Below are positions 50,612-57,903 of a stretch of 57,903 nt of DNA, one piece after another. Below the pieces are notes generated by a model. The model had not been told where the DNA came from and did no database searches. It was given only the letters and a program-made list of their open reading frames with translations. The translations under genes were made by a program, and so were the position numbers. Each line of letters begins with the position of its first letter. Position 1 is the first letter of the stretch. Source of the DNA: Bradyrhizobiaceae bacterium (GTDB lineage: Bacteria; Pseudomonadota; Alphaproteobacteria; Rhizobiales; Xanthobacteraceae); NCBI GenBank assembly GCA_947479905.1, contig CANKBJ010000005.1, positions 1-57,903 of the forward strand, in the 5' to 3' direction.

Positions 50612-53587
50612 CTAATTCCTATGGTTAGCGGCCAGCCGCTCGGCAGGCCGGCCGGTCGCGGCGGCGTAGGCGTCAATCGGCAGCGGCCGCCCGGTCAGAT
50701 AGCCTTGCACGTCGTCGCAGCCCTCCCGTTCAAGGAAAAGCCGCTGGCTCTCGGTTTCGACGCCTTCGGCCAGCACAGGAACGTCGAGACTGTGGCCGAG
50801 CGTGATGATCGCGCACACGATCGCCATCGAGTGATGATTCCGCTCGAGATCGCCGATGAAGCTGCGGTCGATCTTGATCTTGTCGAAACCGAACGAGTGC
50901 AAATAGGACAAGGAAGAGTAGCCCTTGCCGAAGTCGTCCATGGCGATGCTGACGCCGAGCGATTTCAGCTTGCGCAAGATCGCGATCGCGCGCTGAAAGT
51001 CGTCGATCAATACGCCTTCGGTGATTTCCAGCTCTAGCCGGTGCGGGGCCAGACCCGTCTCCAGCAGGACCATGTGAACCTGAGCGGCCAAATCGCCGGC
51101 ATGGAACTGAACCGGCGAGATATTGACCGCGACCTTGAGCGGGGCCGGCCAGGAGGCCGCTTCGCGGCAAGCCTCGCGCAGAATCCATTCGCCGAGAGGA
51201 CCAATCAGTCCGGTCTCCTCGGCGATCGAAATGAAACTGCCCGGCGGCACCAGGCCGCGCTTGGGACATTGCCAGCGCACCAGCGATTCAAAGCCGGTGA
51301 TCTCGCCCGTCGCGACCTTCAATTGCGGCTGGTAGTGCAGGAAGAATTCGTCGCGGGCGATAGCGCCTTGCAAATCCGCCTGGAGATCACGGCGTTCGTG
51401 CAATTGCGCGCCGAGCCTGGCGTCGAACAGGCGCAACGATCCGCGCGCTTCCCCCTTGGCCCGGTAAAGCGCAGCGTCGGCATTGGCAATCAAGGTCGTG
51501 GCGCTGTCGCCATCGGCCGGATAGACCGCACCGCCGATGGTCAGGCCGATTTGCATTTGTTGCCCGTCAATATCAAACGCGGGCTTGAACGCCGCCAGCA
51601 AGCGCTCGCCCAGCGCCAAAGCGCCTTCCGGCTGCGCATTCTGCGTCAGCACGAGCGTGAACTCGTCGCCGCCGACACGGGCGAGAAACTGACCGCCGGC
51701 CGCCGCGTGAAGCCGCCGCGCGGCATCGCGCAGCAAGCGATCTCCGACCAGATGGCCATAAATGTCGTTGGCTTCCTTGAAGCGATCCAGATCGACACAC
51801 AGGATGGCAAATTGCTCGCCGCTCGCGGCGGCGTTGGCCAGGGTCGTGTCGAGATATTCGACGAAGGTCGCCCGGTTCGGCAGATCGGTCAGTGAATCGT
51901 TATGCGCCAGATAGGCGATGCGCTGTTGCGCCTGGCGGCGCTCGGTGACGTCGTCGAGCACGGTGAGCAGATACTGCGGCTTGCCGTCGCCGTCCCTGAT
52001 CACGGTCTTTTTGCCAGTCACCAGCCTCGCGCCCTTGCGCAACGTTCGAATGGCGTGCTCTTGCACCTCGACCACCTGGCTCGATTGCATCGCTTCGGTG
52101 TCGGCATTAAGAATGAGCGCAGCGCGATCCGGCGGATACAATTGATCGACGGTCTTGCCGATAAGATTGTCACGCACGTCGCCGGTCAAATCCTCGTAGG
52201 CGCGGTTGAACAGGAAAAACCGCGCGTTTTGCGCGTTGGCGCCGACGCCGGAAACGTCGCGTACCACGATCGGCAAGGGCACATGTTCGACGACCGCGTC
52301 GAGAAATTTCTTGGTGCGGCTGAGTTCGTCGGCCGCATGCTTGGCCTCGGTGATATCGTACACGACGGTAATGCGCGCCGCCTGTCCGTTATAGGTCAGG
52401 ACCCTGGAGTAGACTTCGACATCGATCTCGGCGCCGTCGGCCTTGCGATGCTTGCCGACGCGGGCATCCAACTGGATATCGGGCAAGGCCCGCAGGTATT
52501 CGGCGAACGCCGCCCGCTCTTCCGGCGCGCGCAGATCGGGGATCGTCATCGCCATGAATTGTTCGCGGCTGTAGCCGTAACGCGCGAGAACGGCGTCGTT
52601 GACAGCCAGGAATCTCAGGCTGTGGCGATCCATCACCCACATCGGCATCGGGCTGCTCTCGAACAACAGCCGGAACGATTCTTCGCGGCGCTTGGCGTCG
52701 GTGACGTCTTCGTGCGTGGATACCCAACCGCCACCCGGCATGGATTGATGGACGACCGCGATGTAGCGACCGTCATGGAGACGATTGACGATCTGGTAAT
52801 CGTCGCCCTGGCCGACTTTGCTCAGGCGATCCTCGACATAGGCTTCCAGTTCGTCCGGCGCGCATACAGCCTGCGCCCAATATTTCAATATCGAACGCAG
52901 CGGCGTTCCCGGCTTGGACAGTTCGTCGGACAGTTTGTACAGCTCGGCATATTGCCTGTTGCAGACGATCAACCGCTGCTCTTTGTCGAACATGCAAAGG
53001 CCTTGCGGCATATTCGAAATGGCCGCGTCGAGATGCATCTTCTGATCTTCAATGATCCGCTTGGCGGCGACCTGCGCGGTTATGTCTTCGTGGGTGGTAA
53101 TCCAGCCGCCGGCCGCCATCGGAGCGACGACAACGTGGCAAGAACGACCGTCGGGCCCGTCGAGGGTGATGCTTTTGGTCTTACCAGCGCCGATATCGGC
53201 GAGAAGGTCGCGGCGATAGGCGTCGATATCGAGTTGAAATGTGTGGATGCTCTGGCGCGCCCGCAGGATTTCACTGAACGTCCGGCCTGGCTGCATGAAA
53301 TCGGCGCTCAACCCCGACAGTTCGAGATAGCGCTTGTTCCAGACCATGGCCCGCTCGGCCGCGTCGAACATGACGATACCCTGCGCCATGCTGTTGAGCG
53401 CGATGGCGCGTAGCCGCTCGCCATCTACGCTATTCGAAGAAGTGTTGCGCCCGGTCAGCCTGGCGATGAGAAATGCAATGGCGCCGATGGCCGGCAACGA
53501 CAGCACGGTCACCGCCATAAGCACGCCCGGCGGAATCACGCCGATCGTGAACGCACCGGCCATCTCCGTGAGAAGCGTTTCCCCCAT
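50612..53587 (-). CDS. PAS-PAS-PAS-PAS-GGDEF-EAL cyclic-di-GMP protein
   Basis: A 991-residue signalling protein. One membrane helix (about residues 17-43) anchors it; four PAS-like domains follow (about 60-175, 180-300, 303-420, 424-545). The GGDEF domain (about 562-725) keeps the complete RVGGDEF signature, and the EAL domain (about 735-985) keeps MDDFGKGYSSL, IKIDRSFIGDL, LAEGVETE and QGYLTGRP, but the EAL triad reads FESLVRW. Both cyclase and phosphodiesterase activity are possible. PAS domains without visible haem-cysteine motifs suggest redox or small-molecule sensing, unspecified. The 219-bp gap upstream must hold its promoter. Confidence 0.92.
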   Translation of the reverse strand: MGETLLTEMAGAFTIGVIPPGVLMAVTVLSLPAIGAIAFLIARLTGRNTSSNSVDGERLRAIALNSMAQGIVMFDAAERAMVWNKRYLELSGLSADFMQPGRTFSEILRARQSIHTFQLDIDAYRRDLLADIGAGKTKSITLDGPDGRSCHVVVAPMAAGGWITTHEDITAQVAAKRIIEDQKMHLDAAISNMPQGLCMFDKEQRLIVCNRQYAELYKLSDELSKPGTPLRSILKYWAQAVCAPDELEAYVEDRLSKVGQGDDYQIVNRLHDGRYIAVVHQSMPGGGWVSTHEDVTDAKRREESFRLLFESSPMPMWVMDRHSLRFLAVNDAVLARYGYSREQFMAMTIPDLRAPEERAAFAEYLRALPDIQLDARVGKHRKADGAEIDVEVYSRVLTYNGQAARITVVYDITEAKHAADELSRTKKFLDAVVEHVPLPIVVRDVSGVGANAQNARFFLFNRAYEDLTGDVRDNLIGKTVDQLYPPDRAALILNADTEAMQSSQVVEVQEHAIRTLRKGARLVTGKKTVIRDGDGKPQYLLTVLDDVTERRQAQQRIAYLAHNDSLTDLPNRATFVEYLDTTLANAAASGEQFAILCVDLDRFKEANDIYGHLVGDRLLRDAARRLHAAAGGQFLARVGGDEFTLVLTQNAQPEGALALGERLLAAFKPAFDIDGQQMQIGLTIGGAVYPADGDSATTLIANADAALYRAKGEARGSLRLFDARLGAQLHERRDLQADLQGAIARDEFFLHYQPQLKVATGEITGFESLVRWQCPKRGLVPPGSFISIAEETGLIGPLGEWILREACREAASWPAPLKVAVNISPVQFHAGDLAAQVHMVLLETGLAPHRLELEITEGVLIDDFQRAIAILRKLKSLGVSIAMDDFGKGYSSLSYLHSFGFDKIKIDRSFIGDLERNHHSMAIVCAIITLGHSLDVPVLAEGVETESQRLFLEREGCDDVQGYLTGRPLPIDAYAAATGRPAERLAANHRN

Positions 53588-53806
53588 GCCGACTCCAGTC
53601 GACCAGACGCGTAAGGCGTCCGTTTATGTTCCTCCATCGGTAACGTGCAAAACATAACAATTGCCGAAACGTGGCGACGGCGGCGCGGATTCGCGGGGAT
53701 TACGCTAAGGGATAGTTAAGAAAGACTAGCCGGGCAAAAAACGCCGGAATTGACATACTTTCTTGCCGAAAATCGAGCGAGCACCGGCAGGAACGCGCAT
53801 TTTCGG

Positions 53807-55405
53807 TCAATCCCCGGCGTTGAGCGCACGACGCAGCCGCCGGATAATGACACCTCGGGCGCGATCGTCGGCGGCCGCCTCGATCCGTTCGTTAATGTCG
53901 AGCACGAGTTCCGACATGTCATTGTGCCAGTCGAGCGCGACCACCGCTTCCGGCGCCAGGCGACGGCGCTGCTTGCCATCGAGCAATGTGGGCGCCGCGG
54001 TCGTCAACTCGTAGATATCGTCGAGGACGGGACGAAAGACCTGGGCAGGCGGCACGATGCGTTCGCCGATCCGCTCGGCAAGCCCGGCTATGGACGGCTC
54101 CTCGCCATGCACCAGGAAGACGCCCCGCGCGATGGGCCGGCGCGACGCGATCCAGCGCGTCAGCTCGGGGCCATCGGCGTGCCCTGAATATTCGTCGAAC
54201 GAGGCAATCCGCGCCGCCACCTTGATTTCATCGCCCTGAATTCGCACCGCCTTGGCGCCTTCCTCGAGAAAGCGCCCGAGCGTGCCCTGCGCCTGAAAGC
54301 CGGACAACAGAACCGTCGCGTTCTTGTGCCAGAGCCAGCGCTTGAGGTGATGCCGGATGCGGCCCGCGTCGCACATGCCGCTGCCGGCGATGATGATGTG
54401 AAAGCCGGTCAACCTCTCGATCGCCTTGCTTTCCGGCACCGTTTCGGTGAAGCGCAGATGCGGCGACGCCAGCACGCGCGCGACGTCGATGTCGGCATTG
54501 AGCGCCGATGCGTGTTGCCGGAACACTTCGGTGGCGCGAATGGCCAAGGGCGAATCGAGAAAGATCGGCGCCGCCGGGACATCGCCACGCTCCATCAGAT
54601 CGACGAGATCGACGATTAATTCCTGTGTGCGTTCGACAGCGAAGGCCGGAATCAGCAGCGGCCCATCGACGGCGTGCGCGGCGCGCACCTGCTCGCCCAG
54701 ATGCGCGCGCCGCGTCGCGTTCGCGATCGGTGGACGGTCGATATGGCCATAGGTCGATTCCGAAACGACATAGTCCAGTCCGGCCGGTGCGTCGGGCAAC
54801 GGTTGCAACAGTTTGGCGTCAGGACCGACGTCGCCCGACATCAGCACCCGCAACGGCTGGCCGGATGCGCCCTGCCCGGCGAATTCGATTTCGATCGATG
54901 CCGAGCCGAGCAGATGGCCGGCGTTCCAATAGCGGGCACGAACGCCCGGCATGACGTCGACCCATTTGTCATAGTCGACCGGCTGAAATGCCGCGAGCGA
55001 AGCAAGGGCGTCGGTTTGCGTATAGATCGGGCTGACTTCGGCGCGGCCGCGCGCCGCATTGCGCCGGTTGAGCGCAGCGACCTCCGATTCCTGGATGCTG
55101 CCGGCGTCGGGCAACATATAGGAGCACAGATCGATCGTGCCGCGCGTCGCCAGGATAGAGCCACGGAAGCCGTCGGCAATCAGTTTCGGCAACAGGCCGC
55201 TGTGGTCGATATGCGCGTGCGTCAACAGCACCACGCGGATGTCCCCCGGATTGAAGGGAAAGGCGCCGTAGTTCAGCGCCTTCAATGTCTTTGGCCCCTG
55301 GAACATGCCGCAATCGACCAATAGACGGCCGGACGGCGTCTCGAACAGGTAACAGGAACCGGTTACGGTGCGCGCCGCACCACAGAATCGAATAGTCACG
55401 CTCAT
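53807..55405 (-). CDS. Beta-CASP metallo-beta-lactamase RNase-like protein
   Basis: A 532-residue metallo-beta-lactamase/beta-CASP protein of the YSH1/CPSF73-like group. IRFCGAARTVTGSCYLFET is the typical opening, the metal motif is HAHIDHSG (His63, His65, Asp67, His68), and VVSESTYGH and IIAGSGMCDAGRIRHHLKRWL with the later FLVHGEE give the beta-CASP motifs. Related bacterial enzymes act as RNA exo- or endonucleases. The start overlaps the stop of the PRPP-synthetase gene (ATGA), so all three genes of this operon are coupled. In this setting, release of nucleotides from RNA for phosphorolysis is a plausible role. Confidence 0.9.
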   Translation of the reverse strand: MSVTIRFCGAARTVTGSCYLFETPSGRLLVDCGMFQGPKTLKALNYGAFPFNPGDIRVVLLTHAHIDHSGLLPKLIADGFRGSILATRGTIDLCSYMLPDAGSIQESEVAALNRRNAARGRAEVSPIYTQTDALASLAAFQPVDYDKWVDVMPGVRARYWNAGHLLGSASIEIEFAGQGASGQPLRVLMSGDVGPDAKLLQPLPDAPAGLDYVVSESTYGHIDRPPIANATRRAHLGEQVRAAHAVDGPLLIPAFAVERTQELIVDLVDLMERGDVPAAPIFLDSPLAIRATEVFRQHASALNADIDVARVLASPHLRFTETVPESKAIERLTGFHIIIAGSGMCDAGRIRHHLKRWLWHKNATVLLSGFQAQGTLGRFLEEGAKAVRIQGDEIKVAARIASFDEYSGHADGPELTRWIASRRPIARGVFLVHGEEPSIAGLAERIGERIVPPAQVFRPVLDDIYELTTAAPTLLDGKQRRRLAPEAVVALDWHNDMSELVLDINERIEAAADDRARGVIIRRLRRALNAGD

Positions 55406-56322
55406 GACGCCGGTCCTTGTGTGTTCAATTGCGTGAGTTCCCTGCGCAATGCGTCGGCAAAAAGTGCGTCGAGTTCGATCGCATTGGTCGGATGCGGCAC
55501 ACTATGGGTCGAACGAACGGACCGAAGCCCGGCTGCCAGGAATGTGGCGATCATCTCCGACGGGAATAATGCGTGCGTCACGATGACGTCGACCGATTTC
55601 GCGGCGGCGTTCAGGAGCGCTTTGGTGCAGGCCAACACAGTGCCGCCTGACGAGACGATATCGTCGATGAGCACAACCGGGCGGCCGACGAATATTTTTG
55701 GGTCGGCAAATGTCATCTCGACGGAGCGATCGCCGTGGCGGATCTTGCGCGCAATTGCGAAACCGGCGCCGAGACGATGCGCGAGATCGCGCACCCACGG
55801 CTCGGATTCCGCGTCGGGACCGGCGATGATCGTGCCGGCGTCTATCTTGTCGACCATCAGAAAATCGGCAATGGCCGGCATGGCCGACAGATTTTCCGCC
55901 TCGATGCCGGGGAAGACATCCTTGATGTTCCTGGTGCGATGCAGATGAGCGTCGACTGTAATGACCCGATCGAACGCCTGCGCAATCAAACGGCCGACGA
56001 CTTTCTGACTGATCGCCTCGCCCGCATGAAAGGCCGTATCCTGCCTCATGTAGCAAAGATAAGGCGCCACGAGCACGAGCCGTCTGGCGCCAGTACGCCG
56101 CAGGGCCTCGGCCGCGAACAGCAAAGCCAGCAGTTTATCGTTGGGCTGATCGAGCGTCGCATAAACGATCGTCGTTGCAGCCGCGGGGCCGATTGTGACC
56201 CGCAATTCGCCATCCGGAAAGCGATGAACGTCGATGGCGTGCGCGGCCAGGCCTAAACGGGCCGCCAGCCCCACGGCATCGCGGGCCGACGATGGCAGAT
56301 ACTGAAGGACGGGTAGGCTCAC
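55402..56322 (-). CDS. Ribose-phosphate pyrophosphokinase (PRPP synthetase) homologue
   Basis: A 306-residue phosphoribosyl-pyrophosphate synthetase. RFPDGELRV is the N-terminal motif, [15 protein letters not shown] the conserved ATP-site strand (housekeeping enzymes have PYFGYARQDRK), [16 protein letters not shown] the divalent-metal region, and [14 protein letters not shown] the PRPP-binding loop. Residues around the flexible loop ([11 protein letters not shown]) differ from the housekeeping Prs, so this is likely a second, specialised enzyme. It makes PRPP from ribose 5-phosphate and ATP. Start and stop codons overlap those of both neighbours (ATGA). The housekeeping prs gene is presumably elsewhere. 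Confidence 0.92.
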   Translation of the reverse strand: MSLPVLQYLPSSARDAVGLAARLGLAAHAIDVHRFPDGELRVTIGPAAATTIVYATLDQPNDKLLALLFAAEALRRTGARRLVLVAPYLCYMRQDTAFHAGEAISQKVVGRLIAQAFDRVITVDAHLHRTRNIKDVFPGIEAENLSAMPAIADFLMVDKIDAGTIIAGPDAESEPWVRDLAHRLGAGFAIARKIRHGDRSVEMTFADPKIFVGRPVVLIDDIVSSGGTVLACTKALLNAAAKSVDVIVTHALFPSEMIATFLAAGLRSVRSTHSVPHPTNAIELDALFADALRRELTQLNTQGPAS

Positions 56323-57857
56323 AATTCCGGTCCGCCGGCGGCCGAGCGCAAGCCGATGGCATAACCGCTGTTTGTCGCGGCCGAAGCGACCGCGAGATCG
56401 AATTGCGACTCGTCGAAGGCATGGATGCGATAGAGCGGCTCGCCTTGCACAACGCTGTCACCTATTTTCTTAAACAGCCTGATGCCCGCCCCCTTGTCGA
56501 TCGGCGCCCCGGCGCTGCGCGCCAGCCGATTGAGGCAGAGGCAGTCGATGGCTTCGACGACGCCGTCGCGCGGCGCCTTGATATCCGCGGTCAAGGTACC
56601 GAGATCGGTACTGCATCCCGACGGGCCCTGCGCATCGATGATCTTGTGCATCTGCTTGAGCGCGGCGCCGCTGTCGAGCAGCTCGCGGGCACGGGCGTAG
56701 CCGGTGCCGCCGCGCAATTGCGGATCGCAATCGATGAGGTGCGCGGCCAGCCGCAGCGACTTCTCGCGCAGATCCCGCGGCGCATCGGGCTCGTTGCGCA
56801 ATACCGCCATGACATCCTGGGCCTCCAGCACCGGACCGATGCCGTTGCCGATGGGCTGGCGGCCATCCGTGGTAATCACTTCGACCGCGATGCCGAAGTG
56901 GTCGCCGACGAACTCGAATAATTTGCGCAGCCGCATCGCATCCATCGCGGTGGCCAATTTCGCCGACGGACCGACCGGCAGGTCGATCAAGAGATGGGTA
57001 GCGCCGGCCGCGATCTTCTTCGACATGATCGAGGCCACCATCTGCTCGCGCGTATCGAGACTGAGCGGCCGTTCGACGGAAATAAGGATATCGTCGGCCG
57101 GCGAAAGGTTCACATGCCCGCCCCATACCAGACATCCGTTGCAGGTTTGCACGACCTGTTTCATCTCGTCGACGCCGAGATCGACGCGCGCCAGGACTTC
57201 CATGGTGTCGGCGGTTCCGGCCGGCGAAGTAATGGCGCGCGACGAGGTCTTCGGAATTGTTAGGCCGTGCGCCGCGACGATCGGCACCATGATCATCGAC
57301 GTGCGATTGCCTGGGATACCGCCGATGCAATGCTTGTCGACAACGACGGACCGGTCCCAGGTCAATTGCGTGCCGGCTTGCGCCATTGCGTGCGACAGCG
57401 CCAGCAGTTCGTCGCTTGTCATGAAGCTCGCCGAGCCGACCAGAAAGGCGGCGATTTCCATGTCGGAATACCGGTAGTGGGTCACGTCGTCGATGATGGC
57501 GCCGATCTCAGACGCGGAGAACGAGCGGCCCTGGATCTTGGCGCGCACCGCATCAAGGCTGGCGGGCCGGGCCGCCGGCGCGACCGTCACCAGCGTCCCC
57601 GCTGATTCGGCAAAGCGCCGGAAGGCCGGCTCCGCCATGCCGATTTCATCGACACCGACCAGGCCGTCATCGGTCAGCAGCAATGTCGCCAGCAATGATT
57701 TGGCGCCTGTGCGCAATTCCACGCGGCTGAAGCCGCGAAACACCTCGGCCCGCAGCGCCTTCGAGCGGCTCGAGATCACCACGACATTCTCGCGGCCGGT
57801 ATCGAGTTTGATCCGGCGAATTTTGAGTTGCGGACGCGAAGATCTGGCGACAGTCAT
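56319..57857 (-). CDS. AMP/NMP phosphorylase-like protein (thymidine phosphorylase family)
   Basis: A 512-residue member of the nucleoside phosphorylase II family. An N-terminal domain of about 85 residues precedes the catalytic core, as in archaeal AMP phosphorylase (about 503 residues), and the motif at residues 175-187 reads [13 protein letters not shown]. Archaeal AMP phosphorylases have KHCIGG-x-PGN, whereas true thymidine phosphorylases have KHSTGG-x-GDK, so phosphorolysis of nucleoside 5'-monophosphates to ribose 1,5-bisphosphate is more likely than thymidine cleavage. The start MTVARSSR has AGGAAG seven bases upstream; an ATG 39 bases earlier lacks one. It is the first gene of the operon seen here. 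Confidence 0.85.
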   Translation of the reverse strand: MTVARSSRPQLKIRRIKLDTGRENVVVISSRSKALRAEVFRGFSRVELRTGAKSLLATLLLTDDGLVGVDEIGMAEPAFRRFAESAGTLVTVAPAARPASLDAVRAKIQGRSFSASEIGAIIDDVTHYRYSDMEIAAFLVGSASFMTSDELLALSHAMAQAGTQLTWDRSVVVDKHCIGGIPGNRTSMIMVPIVAAHGLTIPKTSSRAITSPAGTADTMEVLARVDLGVDEMKQVVQTCNGCLVWGGHVNLSPADDILISVERPLSLDTREQMVASIMSKKIAAGATHLLIDLPVGPSAKLATAMDAMRLRKLFEFVGDHFGIAVEVITTDGRQPIGNGIGPVLEAQDVMAVLRNEPDAPRDLREKSLRLAAHLIDCDPQLRGGTGYARARELLDSGAALKQMHKIIDAQGPSGCSTDLGTLTADIKAPRDGVVEAIDCLCLNRLARSAGAPIDKGAGIRLFKKIGDSVVQGEPLYRIHAFDESQFDLAVASAATNSGYAIGLRSAAGGPEL

Positions 57858-57903
57858 CCGGCGGCTTCCTGGCAAAATCGTGGAAGAACCTAGCATTAGC
57901 AGG

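Noticed and set aside
56319-57857. Ordinary thymidine phosphorylase (DeoA)
   Set aside because: The KHCIGG-x-PGN motif and the additional N-terminal domain fit AMP phosphorylase, not DeoA; no deoxyribonucleoside genes are adjacent.

Overview
The window is GC-rich, gene-dense chromosomal DNA from an alphaproteobacterium, most likely Hyphomicrobiales of the Bradyrhizobium/Rhodopseudomonas/Pseudolabrys type. The inference rests on the aromatic-catabolism gene content, mutS lying near glnD, the rhizobial-style REP/palindromic repeats and the codon use. No rRNA, tRNA, CRISPR, phage or IS transposase gene was recognised. All functions are read from motifs by eye; no database search was run.

Layout. 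(1) 1-4.5 kb: end of a macrodomain gene, a metallo-beta-lactamase-fold hydrolase, and a divergent marR-emrA-emrB efflux operon with an operator-like palindrome in its promoter. (2) 4.5-15.6 kb, all minus strand: DoxX, CaiB-type CoA transferase, acyl-CoA dehydrogenase, MaoC hydratase, then four tandem MetE-like zinc methyltransferase paralogues, a MetF-like reductase and an HTH-fused SAM methyltransferase. Different palindromic repeats lie in the gaps between the MetE-like genes. (3) 15.9-20.2 kb, minus strand: catI-catJ-pcaF-pcaH-pcaG, i.e. the ring-cleavage step and the last two steps of the beta-ketoadipate pathway, with a good promoter and a clear terminator. (4) 20.3-29.3 kb, plus strand: a DUF3237 protein, an orphan ABC solute receptor, then a compact set of crotonase, two tandem feruloyl-CoA-synthetase-like ligases, thiolase, 3-hydroxyacyl-CoA dehydrogenase and 4-hydroxybenzoyl-CoA-type thioesterase. 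This is a full beta-oxidation kit for phenylpropenoic acids. (5) 29.3-40.4 kb: a MarR regulator divergent from a TRAP transporter, followed by two acetolactate-synthase-like TPP enzymes flanking an aldehyde dehydrogenase, an ACMSD-type amidohydrolase and a flavin monooxygenase. (6) 40.6-50.5 kb: mutS, a pair of paralogous membrane proteins, zinc alcohol dehydrogenase, glnD, a DUF3108 exported protein and a Lys/Ala-tailed small protein. (7) 50.6-57.9 kb: a PAS-GGDEF-EAL protein and a translationally coupled operon of an archaeal-AMP-phosphorylase-like enzyme, a PRPP synthetase and a beta-CASP RNase.

Together regions 3-5 read as an island for lignin-derived aromatics: import (TRAP, solute receptor), CoA activation, side-chain shortening, release of the aromatic acid and ring cleavage. 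The MetE/MetF block beside it may handle methyl groups released from methoxylated rings (inference). The most unusual elements are the MetE quartet with its HTH-methyltransferase, the paired TPP enzymes around an aldehyde dehydrogenase, and the possible RNA/NMP-to-PRPP salvage operon at the right end.
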